A stretch of DNA of 64,000 nucleotides from JAUIET01 sp039111475. GTDB taxonomy: Bacteria > Pseudomonadota > Gammaproteobacteria > Pseudomonadales > JAUIET01. The first letter of the stretch is position 1, and each line of letters starts with the position of its first letter. Below are positions 46,616 through 55,750 of the stretch, piece after piece. The DNA lies in NCBI GenBank assembly GCA_039111475.1, contig JBCCIP010000001.1:124001-188000 (forward strand), given 5' to 3'. The position numbers and the translations under genes were made by a program. The notes beneath the pieces were generated by a model that saw nothing but the letters and a program-made list of their open reading frames with translations, did no database searches and was not told the DNA's origin.

Positions 46616-47566
46616 TCAGTACCTGGCCCCAACCGCAGCACCCGCCGGGAAAGCATCTTCGATTTCTTGCAGCTCTGAGTCACTAAAACGCACGCTCACA
46701 GCAGCAGCATTGTCTTCAAGATAGCGCACGCGCTTGGTTCCGGGAATAGCGGTTACATCGCCACCCTGCGCCAGTACCCAGGCGAGCGCAAATTGCGCGG
46801 GTGTAATCCCTTTCGCAGATGCCATTTCCTGAACACGGTCGGCAAGAGCTTTATTCTGACGTAAATTTTCCTCAGTGAAACGCGGATTATTGCGCCGCCA
46901 ATCATCGTCATCCAAGTCATCGCGGCTGGCGATTAAGCCTGACAGAAACCCTCGGCCAAGTGGGCTGTAGGCCACCAAACCTATACCCAATTCGCGACAG
47001 GTTCCTAATATCTTGGCCTCGATATCTCGTGTCCATAGAGAGTATTCGCTCTGAAGTGCCGATATTGGCGCCTCAGCAGAGGCTGATTGCAAGTCTGCGC
47101 TGGATGCCTCAGACAAGCCAAGATAGCGAACCTTGCCTTCCTCAATAAGTCTTGCCATCGCACCGGCCGTTTCAGCTACTGGAACCTGCGGGTCGATTCT
47201 GTGTAGATAATAAAGATCAATACAGTCTGTTTGCAGGCGCTTCAATGAAGCATCACAGGCTTGCTTTACGTATTCCGGCCGGCCGCAAATACCCAGCTTG
47301 CCGTCGTCAAAACGTAAACCGAACTTGGTTGCCAACACAGCTTCGTTTCTACGCCCATCCAATGCTTTGGCAATAAGCCGTTCGTTTGTGTGCGGACCGT
47401 AAATATCAGAGGTATCCCAGAAGCTGATACCGATTTCTAACGCTCTGTCCAGCGCACGCAGACTCTCTGCTTCATCGGTTGCACCGTACAGCGCCGACAT
47501 ACCCATACACCCCAGCCCCAGGCGCGAAATTTCGAGTCCGTGTATTCCAAGTGGGATAGTTTGCAT
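46616..47566 (-). CDS. Aldo/keto reductase
   Basis: A 316-residue NADPH-dependent aldo/keto reductase of the AKR13/YajO-like group. The TIM barrel shows LGLGCMGMSALYG, the catalytic Asp and Tyr in FWDTSDIYGPHTNE, Lys in LATKFGLRFDD, and His in IDLYYLHRIDP. The C-terminal AIPGTKRVRYLEDN binds the cofactor phosphate. GGAG precedes the ATG at 47566; the longer frame to 47659 is rejected. It is divergent from the trimethylamine-dehydrogenase-like gene (111 bp apart). Its substrate is unknown. Confidence 0.9.
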   Translation of the reverse strand: MQTIPLGIHGLEISRLGLGCMGMSALYGATDEAESLRALDRALEIGISFWDTSDIYGPHTNERLIAKALDGRRNEAVLATKFGLRFDDGKLGICGRPEYVKQACDASLKRLQTDCIDLYYLHRIDPQVPVAETAGAMARLIEEGKVRYLGLSEASSADLQSASAEAPISALQSEYSLWTRDIEAKILGTCRELGIGLVAYSPLGRGFLSGLIASRDDLDDDDWRRNNPRFTEENLRQNKALADRVQEMASAKGITPAQFALAWVLAQGGDVTAIPGTKRVRYLEDNAAAVSVRFSDSELQEIEDAFPAGAAVGARY

Positions 47567-47677
47567 GCGTCTGGTCTCCTGTAGTTTGCGCATCAGTATA
47601 ACGCCAGATGCGCCAAGCTTTAGTCTCGTGCGGACTACAAGTGCTAACATGGCCGGCAAAACACGCCGATTATTAGT

Positions 47678-49759
47678 ATGAATTCAGTCTGTACTGACAA
47701 AACACCTTCTCCTTATGAGGTCCTTTTCGAGCCGGTGAAAATAGGGCCCAAAACCGCTCCTAATCGTTTCTACCAAGTACCACACGGTTCAGGCATGGGC
47801 TATCGTCACCCACATTCGCTGGCGGCCATGCGCGAAGTCAAAGCAGAAGGTGGCTGGGGAGTAGTGTGCTCTGAATACACAAGTATCCACCGTTCTATGG
47901 ATGACACACCACACCCGTTTGCCACTCTTTGGAATGAGGAAGACATACGGGCCAACGCGCTGGTGACCGAGGCCATCCACAAACACGGTGCATTATCTGC
48001 GGTGGAGCTCTGTATTGCTGGCAACGCAACCGGTAATTTATTATCCCGAACTCCCGCCTATGGCGTGGCGTCTGTGCCGGTTTGGGAGTTTCCCTGGCAA
48101 ACCCGTCGCGCCGATAAACGCGACATCGTGAACATTCGCCGCTGGCACAAGGAAGCAGCCCGGCGCGCGGTCACCGCCGGTCATGACATTGTCTATGTCT
48201 ACGCAACGCATAATTATTTTTTGTCTCAATTCTTGTGGTCCGACCACAACACCCGCAATGATGAATACGGCGGCAGTCTTGAAAACAGAGTAAGACTGGT
48301 TCGGGAGATCATAGAAGACACCCTGGACGCCGTGGCAGGACGCTGTGCAGTTGCTGTTCGATTTGCCGTGGATCAAGGTCTGTCAGAAGCAGGCACCAGC
48401 GCTGATGACGAGACCAGGGAAATGCTCTCAATACTGGCTGACCTGCCAGATCTGTGGGATTTGAACGTTTATGATTGGTACCGGGAAATTGGGCCTAGCC
48501 GTTTTTTCCAAGAAGGCATGCTGGAGAACTTTGTTCACTATGCGCGGAGCGTTGTTACGCAACCGATCGTAAGCACCGGGCGATTTACATCGCCAGATAC
48601 AATGGCGAGGCAGATCAAATCGGGCCAACTTGATTTTATAGGTGCTGCCAGACCGAGCATTGCCGACCCATTTCTGCCTAAAAAAATAAGAGATGGGCAA
48701 GCAGAGGATATTAGAGAGTGTATTGGCTGCAATATTTGCTACACCGGCACTTATCTCAGCCATCCTATTCGCTGCACACAGAATCCAGCTATGGGGTTGG
48801 AATGGCAGCGTGGCTGGCATCCAGAGCATGTACCTCAGGCCGAATCAGACAGCTCCGTACTGGTTGTTGGTGCGGGGCCAGCGGGGCTTGAAGCTGCGCT
48901 GACAGCGGCAAAGCGCGGCTTTACTGTTGCGCTTGCCGAAGCGAGTACCCGCTTGGGTGGACGAGTATTGCAGGAAAGCGCCCTACCCGGCCTGAATGAA
49001 TGGAGACGCGTTGCAGACCATCGAGTTCAGCAGCTTCAGAAGCAAGTCGGGGCAGACATCTATCTGGACAGTAGACTGGATGCAATACACATTTTGGACT
49101 ATGGCTTTAACCATGTGCTGTTGGCGACGGGCGCACGCTGGCGCGATGATGGCGTGGGGCGCAGTCTCGCGACCACCAATTACAGCGACGATTCTTCCCT
49201 ATTGTTTTCAGTCAATTCTGTGCTTGCAGGCCAAATACCGTCACCCCAAGCCTCAGAAGAGCCAGTGATCATCTATGACGACGATGGTTACTACATGGCC
49301 GCAGTGATTGCGTTGCGCATTCGGCGGGCGGGATTCAATACAATATTGGTCTGCAGCCAAGCTACTGCTGCGCACTGGTCGCAATACACGGAAGAATTGA
49401 CTTTGGTCAATGCTCAGCTTCTCAACGAAGGTGTAAAAATAATTTCCAGCCATGTCGTGTACGATCTACGCGATGATGCCGCCGTGCTGCGATGTTTATT
49501 TTCTGACAAAGAAACTGTACTCCCATGCTCTGCGCTCATTCCGGTCACAGCAAGAACGCCGACCGACAGTGTGTATTATGACTTGAGAAAAGAAGAGCGA
49601 AATTGGCAAGCGGCTGGAATACACAGCGTTACTCGAATTGGTGACGCTCTGGCACCCGGAATAATAGCCCAAGCCGTGCATGCCGGGAGGGCAGCGGCAA
49701 TGGAATTGGAAACGATGGCCAATAGCGAAGATGCTAGGGAATATCAGCTGCCAACGTGA
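47678..49759 (+). CDS. Trimethylamine-dehydrogenase-like FMN/4Fe-4S/FAD oxidoreductase
   Basis: A 693-residue member of the old-yellow-enzyme / trimethylamine dehydrogenase family. An N-terminal FMN barrel (FEPVKIGPKTAPNRFYQVP, DEYGGSLENRVR, GPSRFFQEG) is followed by a 4Fe-4S motif with Cys348, 351, 354 and 366 and a FAD/NAD-like Rossmann region (VVGAGPAGLEAA near 397). It is close to true trimethylamine dehydrogenase. However, the residue equivalent to the flavinylated Cys30 is Gly37, and the cage tryptophan after the third cluster Cys (Trp355) is Thr358. The substrate is therefore probably not trimethylamine. No electron-transfer flavoprotein gene is adjacent. Confidence 0.87.
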   Translation: MNSVCTDKTPSPYEVLFEPVKIGPKTAPNRFYQVPHGSGMGYRHPHSLAAMREVKAEGGWGVVCSEYTSIHRSMDDTPHPFATLWNEEDIRANALVTEAIHKHGALSAVELCIAGNATGNLLSRTPAYGVASVPVWEFPWQTRRADKRDIVNIRRWHKEAARRAVTAGHDIVYVYATHNYFLSQFLWSDHNTRNDEYGGSLENRVRLVREIIEDTLDAVAGRCAVAVRFAVDQGLSEAGTSADDETREMLSILADLPDLWDLNVYDWYREIGPSRFFQEGMLENFVHYARSVVTQPIVSTGRFTSPDTMARQIKSGQLDFIGAARPSIADPFLPKKIRDGQAEDIRECIGCNICYTGTYLSHPIRCTQNPAMGLEWQRGWHPEHVPQAESDSSVLVVGAGPAGLEAALTAAKRGFTVALAEASTRLGGRVLQESALPGLNEWRRVADHRVQQLQKQVGADIYLDSRLDAIHILDYGFNHVLLATGARWRDDGVGRSLATTNYSDDSSLLFSVNSVLAGQIPSPQASEEPVIIYDDDGYYMAAVIALRIRRAGFNTILVCSQATAAHWSQYTEELTLVNAQLLNEGVKIISSHVVYDLRDDAAVLRCLFSDKETVLPCSALIPVTARTPTDSVYYDLRKEERNWQAAGIHSVTRIGDALAPGIIAQAVHAGRAAAMELETMANSEDAREYQLPT

Positions 49760-49794
49760 AAATGATCTTGCTGCGCCAGCTATGTCGCAATCTA

Positions 49795-50178
49795 CTATTT
49801 ATAGAGAATCTGACTGCCATACTTCACTTCAAGCATTTGCCGCTCCGCTTTCTTCATAGACTTCACTACTAATCGATAAGACATATCGATCTGCCGTTCG
49901 ATTTCCGACATCGGAATGCTTTCGTCTAGAAGCACCGTATTCCAATGCCTCTTATTCATGTGATAACCGGGTAACACCGCGTCAAACATATCGCGCAGTA
50001 TCAGCGCCTCATCCGGGTCGCACTTCAAATTAATTCTCGCCAGGTCGTCTTCATAGCCAAGCGTTGCGAACATCTTGCTTCTTACCTTATACACTTCCAC
50101 ATCCGGACCAAACGGGAAATCGCATTCGGCATCGGGCTTGCCAAGCAAGTAGCTTCGTGTCACTTTATCGGTTGTCAT
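49795..50178 (-). CDS. MmcQ/YjbR family protein
   Basis: A 127-residue protein of the MmcQ/YjbR fold (a double-wing DNA-binding-like domain of unknown function). The family pattern is visible as KPDAECDFPFGPDVEVYKVRSK-type segments, the metal-free core FATLGYEDDLARINLKCDP, and GYHMNKRHWNTVLLD. It is complete and slightly longer than average at the C-terminus. It is convergent with the trimethylamine-dehydrogenase-like gene and divergent from the next gene, with no operon partner. Confidence 0.85.
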   Translation of the reverse strand: MTTDKVTRSYLLGKPDAECDFPFGPDVEVYKVRSKMFATLGYEDDLARINLKCDPDEALILRDMFDAVLPGYHMNKRHWNTVLLDESIPMSEIERQIDMSYRLVVKSMKKAERQMLEVKYGSQILYK

Positions 50179-50247
50179 GAGTAATCTGCCGCTACGGAAT
50201 GTGCTTGAAATAACTATTGAAGTTCGATCTTGCCTCGATTATTCCCC

Positions 50248-50922
50248 ATGAATAATATTGACTCAACCTACATTTACATAGGCAGTGCGAGTTTCATCGT
50301 TATCGCCGTGTATATGATTGAACACGAAAACGCTTCGCGCCACTATAAAGGCCTATTGAAGAAGCCGTACGCGCACCATATTGAGAACATGTTCTTCATC
50401 ATCTTTTTTTGCATCGTCGTCTTATTCGCCTACATCAGCCTGGTAGCTGCTATCTATTGCGCAATCAGACTTGCCAAAGGTTGGCTTGGTTTTTCTATCC
50501 TTAGCAGGAACGATAAGCGCAAGCTCGATTCAGAGCTTATGATCGAGCGGCGAAAAACGTCGATTACCGAGCTTTTGGGCAACCTGCCGTATAATGGTGG
50601 GCTAAGTGATACCAGCGGAATTCCGCCCAGTGCAACTTACCCACAAGCGATGGCGTATATCGCCATATGGCTTGCAGACAATTACCCTGAGAAGAACAAC
50701 TTAGGTTTGGAAATTGAGCGCTGCAAACGCTATTGGTTGTCTCTTAGATACAGTGTAGCAACAAACGCCACGTCACTGGACCGCGAAAAAGCAAAGGTTT
50801 TAGCCAATACGCTTCCTGGGCAGGTAGAAGCGTATCTTGATTTCCTGGAAAGGCAAAACCACCAGGCGCCTGACTATTGGCCCAATGTTGAAGCGTATGT
50901 TGTGAGACATTTGCAAAACTAA
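50248..50922 (+). CDS. Hypothetical membrane protein
   Basis: A 224-residue protein not recognised as any family. It has two predicted membrane helices: residues about 8-24 (YIGSASFIVIAVYMIEH) and about 48-72 (MFFIIFFCIVVLFAYISLVAAIY). A basic stretch and a soluble C-terminal region of about 140 residues follow, rich in Tyr/Trp (IAIWLADNYPEKNNL, NHQAPDYWPNV). The ATG at 50248 is chosen; a TTG at 50230 would add six residues. It is convergent with the NTF2-like gene. Confidence 0.6.
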   Translation: MNNIDSTYIYIGSASFIVIAVYMIEHENASRHYKGLLKKPYAHHIENMFFIIFFCIVVLFAYISLVAAIYCAIRLAKGWLGFSILSRNDKRKLDSELMIERRKTSITELLGNLPYNGGLSDTSGIPPSATYPQAMAYIAIWLADNYPEKNNLGLEIERCKRYWLSLRYSVATNATSLDREKAKVLANTLPGQVEAYLDFLERQNHQAPDYWPNVEAYVVRHLQN

Positions 50923-50939
50923 AGAGCAGCGATTGCTTA

Positions 50940-51455
50940 TTACTTCATCCGAAACTGCTTAATTTTATCGGTAATATCGTCCACTAAATCGTTTGGTATA
51001 GGAAAGTGCAGATTGTACTGGGCAATTTTCCAGTGCCCTTCTACCTTCACCAATACACCGCTGCCTCTGCTCACACCATATGATTGGCTGTCCAAAAGTT
51101 CGTCAAACCAGGCAATGTGATCATTGATGACGATGTGCCGCTCAGCTGGCACATACACCCAACCCCGTCCTTTATCAAAATGAGGTTTGGCGTACGCCTT
51201 GAATTCCTCGACTGGCCATCGTTCACTCGCATCAGTACCAAGAAACACCGCGTCTTCGCTGAAGAGCGCAAAGTACACATCAAAATCAGCGTCTGCTGCC
51301 GCTCGGTGAAAAGCGTCAAGTGTTTCATTAGCTTGTTGTGCATCGCCAATGGGATCAGACGACGCATGATTGTCTGCCGAACTGTGCTGAGCGGCAATGT
51401 TAAGAAGCAAAGCAACAACTAGCCAATGAACACTGTATATTTTGTTCTTTCCCAT
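50940..51455 (-). CDS. Exported NTF2/SnoaL-like domain protein
   Basis: A 171-residue protein with a signal peptide (residues 1-27, IAAQHSSA-DN) and an NTF2-like cone-shaped fold: AFHRAAADADFDVYFALFSEDAVFLGTDASE, then RHIVINDHIAWFDELLDS and GHWKIAQYNLHFPIPNDL. It resembles the YybH/SnoaL-like ketosteroid-isomerase superfamily, but no catalytic residues are diagnostic, so isomerase activity should not be assumed. The start at 51455 gives a clean signal peptide; a frame open to 51509 is rejected. Confidence 0.72.
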   Translation of the reverse strand: MGKNKIYSVHWLVVALLLNIAAQHSSADNHASSDPIGDAQQANETLDAFHRAAADADFDVYFALFSEDAVFLGTDASERWPVEEFKAYAKPHFDKGRGWVYVPAERHIVINDHIAWFDELLDSQSYGVSRGSGVLVKVEGHWKIAQYNLHFPIPNDLVDDITDKIKQFRMK

Positions 51456-51717
51456 ACCAAACCCATGGACGTGCGCGAAAACTCGGTAAACCGCTATTCT
51501 CACCGGCACGCGAGTTTATGCCAATTGCAGAATCGATTTGCCAATTGCATTCTACAGCTAACGGGGCGGCATTGGGCTGCTTTAGTGGGTGGTTTACACA
51601 CTGTGGGAACTGGCGAGAGCCGCAATTGCCTTAGAAAGTGTTCCCGTTTGGGTAAGCGACTTGGATTTCAAGCAAACTTGCCCTATTGCACAAGCTGACC
51701 ACCGCTACCAATAGAAA
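51456..51717. other. Spacer with no recognised gene
   Basis: The region between the NTF2-like gene and the TPR gene (318 bp including the terminator that follows) has no recognisable gene. A 90-codon frame on the + strand (51426-51698) has no ribosome binding site, overlaps the signal peptide of the NTF2-like gene and shows no family features. Confidence 0.4.
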
Positions 51718-51740
51718 CAAAAAAGGGAACCTGGGTTCCC
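51718..51740 (-). terminator. Rho-independent terminator of the TPR gene
   Basis: On the - strand the stem gggaacc-ca-ggttccc (51740-51725) is followed by ttttttgttt (51724-51715). It lies about 30 bp beyond the TPR gene stop, a textbook layout. Confidence 0.8.
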
Positions 51741-51773
51741 TTAAATGAAGTGGCCTAAATTAAATGTGTGCGC

Positions 51774-52247
51774 TTAGTCGGCGAGACGTGCCAGATTTGA
51801 TTTAGCCACACCAAAGTCGTTGCTGTATATGTTGGCAATGTGAAGGTCAGCTATACCTTCGCCAGGTTGCCCTGTTACAACTCTGAGCACACCTCGATTG
51901 TTGTATGCAACAGACAGGTTGCGGCCATTTTGAACGGCCTGTTCGCAATAGTCGAACGCATTGTCCAAATCCTGGGTGGCAATATAGGCAACGCACAAGT
52001 TATTCAGTATTGGCGCCCTTCCGTGTGCCTTGGAAGTACGCTTCAGCGTGGCCTGCAGTTTTTGAATTCCTGCTTGATAATTTCCAGACTCCACTTCGCG
52101 CGTACCGCGAACTTCGGTTCTATCGGTACGCAATTGCAGAGGTTCTGAAGCAATAGCAACCGTTGCTGCGCTGGATAGTACCAACAGCAGACTTGCGGAT
52201 AATGTGATAGTGGATAATCGCTGTGATCGTGGACGAAGTAAGGACAT
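51774..52247 (-). CDS. Exported TPR-repeat protein
   Basis: A 157-residue protein with a signal peptide (residues about 1-34, VAIA-SEP) and two to three tetratricopeptide repeats (ESGNYQAGIQKLQATLKR, NNLCVAYIATQDLDNAFDYC, AYNNRGVLRVVTGQPGEGIAD). It is probably a periplasmic scaffold or assembly protein. It is divergent from the CadC-like regulator, whose intergenic region carries CTAAGG repeats; the pairing suggests it is a regulated target of that protein. A terminator follows it. Confidence 0.75.
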   Translation of the reverse strand: MSLLRPRSQRLSTITLSASLLLVLSSAATVAIASEPLQLRTDRTEVRGTREVESGNYQAGIQKLQATLKRTSKAHGRAPILNNLCVAYIATQDLDNAFDYCEQAVQNGRNLSVAYNNRGVLRVVTGQPGEGIADLHIANIYSNDFGVAKSNLARLAD

Positions 52248-52349
52248 GTCTTTATGCTCCCGTGAGTTGGTTTAATACAAACGCTGTGTCTGTGAGGTAC
52301 ATAGTGGCTAGTCTGCCCAGTGTGGGCCTGATGTGCAGGCAATGAATCG

Positions 52350-52401
52350 CTAAGGTTTTCCTAAGGGTGGCAAAAGGGACAAACCTGACGCTACACTAAG
52401 G
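52350..52401. promoter_or_regulatory. Three CTAAGG motifs, candidate regulator site
   Basis: CTAAGG occurs at 52350-52355, 52361-52366 and 52396-52401 between the divergent TPR gene and the CadC-like regulator gene. The first two are 11 bp apart, the spacing of winged-helix (OmpR/ToxR-type) half-sites. Such a layout could serve self-regulation and control of the divergent TPR gene. Confidence 0.35.
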
Positions 52402-52461
52402 CCGCCTGATGGCTTGCTCGGAAAGCTAAGCCTTTGTTTTTAAAGAAAAGAGTGCGCGCTA

Positions 52462-54849
52462 ATTAACATCACAACGGAATTCAAGCTGGGCGACTACACG
52501 GTTGACCCCGGCATCAATCAAATTCGTAAAAACGGTTCCATAAGCTATATTGAGCCGAAGGCCATGGGGGTTTTGTGTGAATTGGCCTCGCGCGCGGGTG
52601 AAACTGTTACACGAGAAGAGTTGCTTGCGGCGGTTTGGCCAGCGCGCGTCGTTGTTGAAGAAACACTGACGAGAGCGGTCTCTCAACTGCGCAACGCATT
52701 AGCAGATACCACCAGCCAGCCTCGTTACATCCAGACGGTTCCAAAGAAGGGCTACCGGATGATCGCCGAGGTAGAGGTTGTCACACATTCGCACCCTCAG
52801 GTTGCGTCACCTACACCCGATCAATGGACTGAGCCCGATTCTGAGGAGCGCGCAACAGCGAGCATCGAAACTTCGAAGATTGTGGGCAAACGCGGCGTTT
52901 CTGGATGGCAAGGGATGGCATGGGCGGCCGGTGTTTTTCTCGTCTCGGTAATGCTTTACTCCACCATCGAAGATCAACGACAGGAAACGAATGAAGTGCC
53001 TGCTGCACCGTCGACCCTCGTCCGACCGCCTTCGATTGCAGTTCTGCCTTTCCGCAATTTGAGTGCTGACGCCGAAAGCGACTATTTCGCGCAAGGCATA
53101 GCCGAGGAATTACTCAGCACCCTGGCGGGGGTTGCCGGTATCAGGGTGCCTTCGCACCGTTCGTCATTTGCGTTCAGGAATCGCGACGAAACACTGAACG
53201 TCATCGCCAGCAGTCTGGATGTAGAGCATGTATTGGAAGGCAGCGTGCAACGGTCTGAAGATACGTTGCGCATTTCCACCCAATTGATTGACGTCAGCAC
53301 AGATACAGCGGTCTGGTCTCAACAATATGACAGTCAGCTCAACGAGCTCTTTTCTGTACAACAGCAAATGGCGACCGAAGTGCTGGCTGCGCTGCAAAGC
53401 ACGGTGTTGAGCAAGCCTGCCGGTGTTACCGACCAGAATGTTCCACATAATCTGAGAAATAACCTTACTTATCAAACCGAATCTGGTTCCCAAACCCTCC
53501 GCTCGACAAACCTCGATGCGTATCGCCATTATCTGCAGGGTCAATTTTGGCGAATGAATGGCGACACCAGCGATTGGCATCACAAAGCACGGTCTTCGTT
53601 TGAGAAGGCAATAGAGCTGGACCCAGAATTTGCAGATGCCTATGCCAGTCTGGCCTATATGTACGCAAGGTTCGATTTTTTTGACAACAATATGCCTGCG
53701 GACGTCGCTGTTCCTGAAGCGCAGCGCGCCATCACTCAAGCCTTGCGGCTTGATGCAAGGGCGGTAGAGGCATATCTTGCGCGCGCTATCCTTAGCAACC
53801 GGCAGGGCAATTTCGCGGCCGCGAAATCCGATCTTGACCAGGCGATCGCACTCAAACCCAACGGTTCAATCGCGCAGTTCCTTTACTCAGAGGTGTTTCT
53901 GGCGGAAGGCCAGCCAGAGCAAGCCATCTCACGTGCCACCGCGGCGTTGAAACTGGACCCATTGTCCCAATGGGTTAACGTTAATATGGCTATTGTTCGG
54001 TTTGCCAACGGGCAGAGAGACCAAGCACTGAGTGCTATTCGCCGCGCAATCGACATAAACCCGAGCTACTCTTGGGCCTACGTTTGGCAGGCGATAATTG
54101 AACATGCAGCGGGTAACTTTGCTGCCGCGATCAAGGCCATGCACAAGTGCCTGCTGATTGACGCCGATTCCACCGTGAACAGCGCGTATCTTGGTTTATT
54201 GTATTTGGAAGTTGAAGAAAAAGACCTGGCCGCTCAGTGGTTTCGCAAAAGTGCCAAGCTGCATGGCGATAATTCCAGCGCACGCTTTTGGCAACAATTT
54301 GTGTCATTGGTGAGAGACCAGCGGAACCCCCGCATTTTACTTGAATTGGTGGAGAGCATGCCGCAAATTGAAGCAACCACCTACTCTTTGGTGCCCTCTA
54401 TACATGCAGCAACTATTACTGTCAGTAGTGATTTTGATCTGGTTGCTTTGTTGCGCCAAAAGCACCCTGAGCTGTGGCGTCAGCAAGACCCCACAGTCAA
54501 CATGGCCAATGCACCTACAGCCATTGCATTGATTGGCGTGCTGAGAGATGCGGGCCAAACCGAGCGCGCAAATGCTCTTGTGGACGCGGGCTTGGTTGCG
54601 GCTGAAACGTATTCCACTGTTTTTGCCGAGCGCGCGTATACACACCAGTTTCTGGCCCTGAGTGGTCAACGAGAGCGCGCATTGCAGCTATTACAACAAC
54701 AAGCAGAGAAAGGAGCGCTGGAATTCTGGTGGGCATTACCACAATTTCCGGCGCTGTCTTCGCTTCGTAATGACCCTAGATTTAAAGCGACTTTGGCTGA
54801 AATGAGCGATCACGCCGCAAATCAGCGCCGCTTACTATCTACACACTAG
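52462..54849 (+). CDS. CadC/ToxR-like winged-helix regulator with TPR domain
   Basis: A membrane-anchored regulator. The N-terminal winged helix (EFKLGDYTVDPGINQIRKNG, then EPKAMGVLCELAS, TREELLAAVWPARVVVEE and IQTVPKKGYRMI) is followed by one transmembrane helix (MAWAAGVFLVSVMLYSTI). A periplasmic FlgO-like segment (RPPSIAVLPFRNLSAD, YFAQGIAEELL) and a long TPR array come next. The frame is open from 52444 after a TAA, but the first ATG (52564) lies inside the winged helix and would remove its opening beta strands. ATT at 52462 or ATC at 52468 is therefore the most plausible start, unless a base error hides an ATG. About 795 residues. Confidence 0.72.
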   Translation: MNITTEFKLGDYTVDPGINQIRKNGSISYIEPKAMGVLCELASRAGETVTREELLAAVWPARVVVEETLTRAVSQLRNALADTTSQPRYIQTVPKKGYRMIAEVEVVTHSHPQVASPTPDQWTEPDSEERATASIETSKIVGKRGVSGWQGMAWAAGVFLVSVMLYSTIEDQRQETNEVPAAPSTLVRPPSIAVLPFRNLSADAESDYFAQGIAEELLSTLAGVAGIRVPSHRSSFAFRNRDETLNVIASSLDVEHVLEGSVQRSEDTLRISTQLIDVSTDTAVWSQQYDSQLNELFSVQQQMATEVLAALQSTVLSKPAGVTDQNVPHNLRNNLTYQTESGSQTLRSTNLDAYRHYLQGQFWRMNGDTSDWHHKARSSFEKAIELDPEFADAYASLAYMYARFDFFDNNMPADVAVPEAQRAITQALRLDARAVEAYLARAILSNRQGNFAAAKSDLDQAIALKPNGSIAQFLYSEVFLAEGQPEQAISRATAALKLDPLSQWVNVNMAIVRFANGQRDQALSAIRRAIDINPSYSWAYVWQAIIEHAAGNFAAAIKAMHKCLLIDADSTVNSAYLGLLYLEVEEKDLAAQWFRKSAKLHGDNSSARFWQQFVSLVRDQRNPRILLELVESMPQIEATTYSLVPSIHAATITVSSDFDLVALLRQKHPELWRQQDPTVNMANAPTAIALIGVLRDAGQTERANALVDAGLVAAETYSTVFAERAYTHQFLALSGQRERALQLLQQQAEKGALEFWWALPQFPALSSLRNDPRFKATLAEMSDHAANQRRLLSTH

Positions 54850-55077
54850 CTGCATATGCTGTGACTAGGTGCATTTTCTGTGATAAGAACCAGGCAAGTT
54901 AGCGCTTGTCGTTTGCACGTATTCACCTCATAGTCGGCAACACTATGCCGTTCTATCTCGCAAATTCCCTTCGCCGCAGGCATTGACCTTTCTTCAGCAC
55001 CTCAATTTGCTGGCAACAGGGGCTTTATGTTCCCTATACCTTTTTAAGCAGGCGAAGGTAACAAACTTCCCAGCGAG

Positions 55078-55674
55078 TCACAGATGTCGCACTGCAAATG
55101 CCTCGAACCAACGGTCAAGATTGGCGTAGCCACGATGAATTTCGAGCCCGCCAAAGTTGGCGAAGTTGAAACCCGCCAACAGCGTGCAGTCGGTAATCAT
55201 CGGGCTGACACCCATGACAAAGGGGCCAGGTCCGACCTGCTCATCTAAGTACGCTAAGGACCCAGGGAGGTTGTTGCGTTCGCTCTCCGCTAAGCCGGGA
55301 TTGGGCGGTAAACCGATCGGCGAATTGGTGGCGTGCACAAGGCGCACCAACCGATTGGTAATATTGAGCTCGATATAGCGCTCGCGCGCGCGCACCACAG
55401 CTCGCTCTAACGGGGTCGAACCGATCATAGGTGGCTCGGGGTAAAGTTCTTCCAAGTATTCAATAATTGCCAGCGACTCAGTCAAACAGGTGCCATTGTC
55501 CAGCTCCAGCACTGGTACCGTACCTCGCGGCGAGCGTGCTAGATGTTCCGGTGCTGATTGCTCTCGTTTGAAAAAGTCCACCAGCACGAGCTCTACTTCT
55601 GCGATGCCTTTCTCCCTAAGATAGGCCAGGACCTTCGCCGGATTAGGCGCAGGCGGGAAGTGATAAAGCTTCAT
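55078..55674 (-). CDS. Glutathione S-transferase family protein
   Basis: A 198-residue GST. The N-terminal thioredoxin-like domain shows MKLYHFPPAPNPAKVLAYL, the cis-proline in RGTVPVLELDNGTCLTESLAII with the glutathione-binding Glu-Ser pair, and YLEELYPEPPMIG. The helical C-terminal domain ends in GFNFANFGGLEI. It would conjugate glutathione to an unknown electrophile. GGAG precedes the ATG. It is adjacent to a decayed TonB-receptor gene; the link may be chance. Confidence 0.88.
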   Translation of the reverse strand: MKLYHFPPAPNPAKVLAYLREKGIAEVELVLVDFFKREQSAPEHLARSPRGTVPVLELDNGTCLTESLAIIEYLEELYPEPPMIGSTPLERAVVRARERYIELNITNRLVRLVHATNSPIGLPPNPGLAESERNNLPGSLAYLDEQVGPGPFVMGVSPMITDCTLLAGFNFANFGGLEIHRGYANLDRWFEAFAVRHL

Positions 55675-55750
55675 TGGGTTCCGCTCCCTTGCTCATTTGT
55701 CTCCATTTCATCGATTCCGACAGCTACAGGGTGGCCGCCATGGTACCATC

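Noticed and set aside
50940..51455. Ketosteroid isomerase linked to the steroid pathway
   Set aside because: Only the general NTF2-like fold can be seen, the protein is exported, and it lies about 25 kb from the steroid genes.
51426..51698. 90-codon + strand frame between the NTF2-like and TPR genes
   Set aside because: No ribosome binding site, overlap with a signal peptide on the other strand, no recognisable domain.
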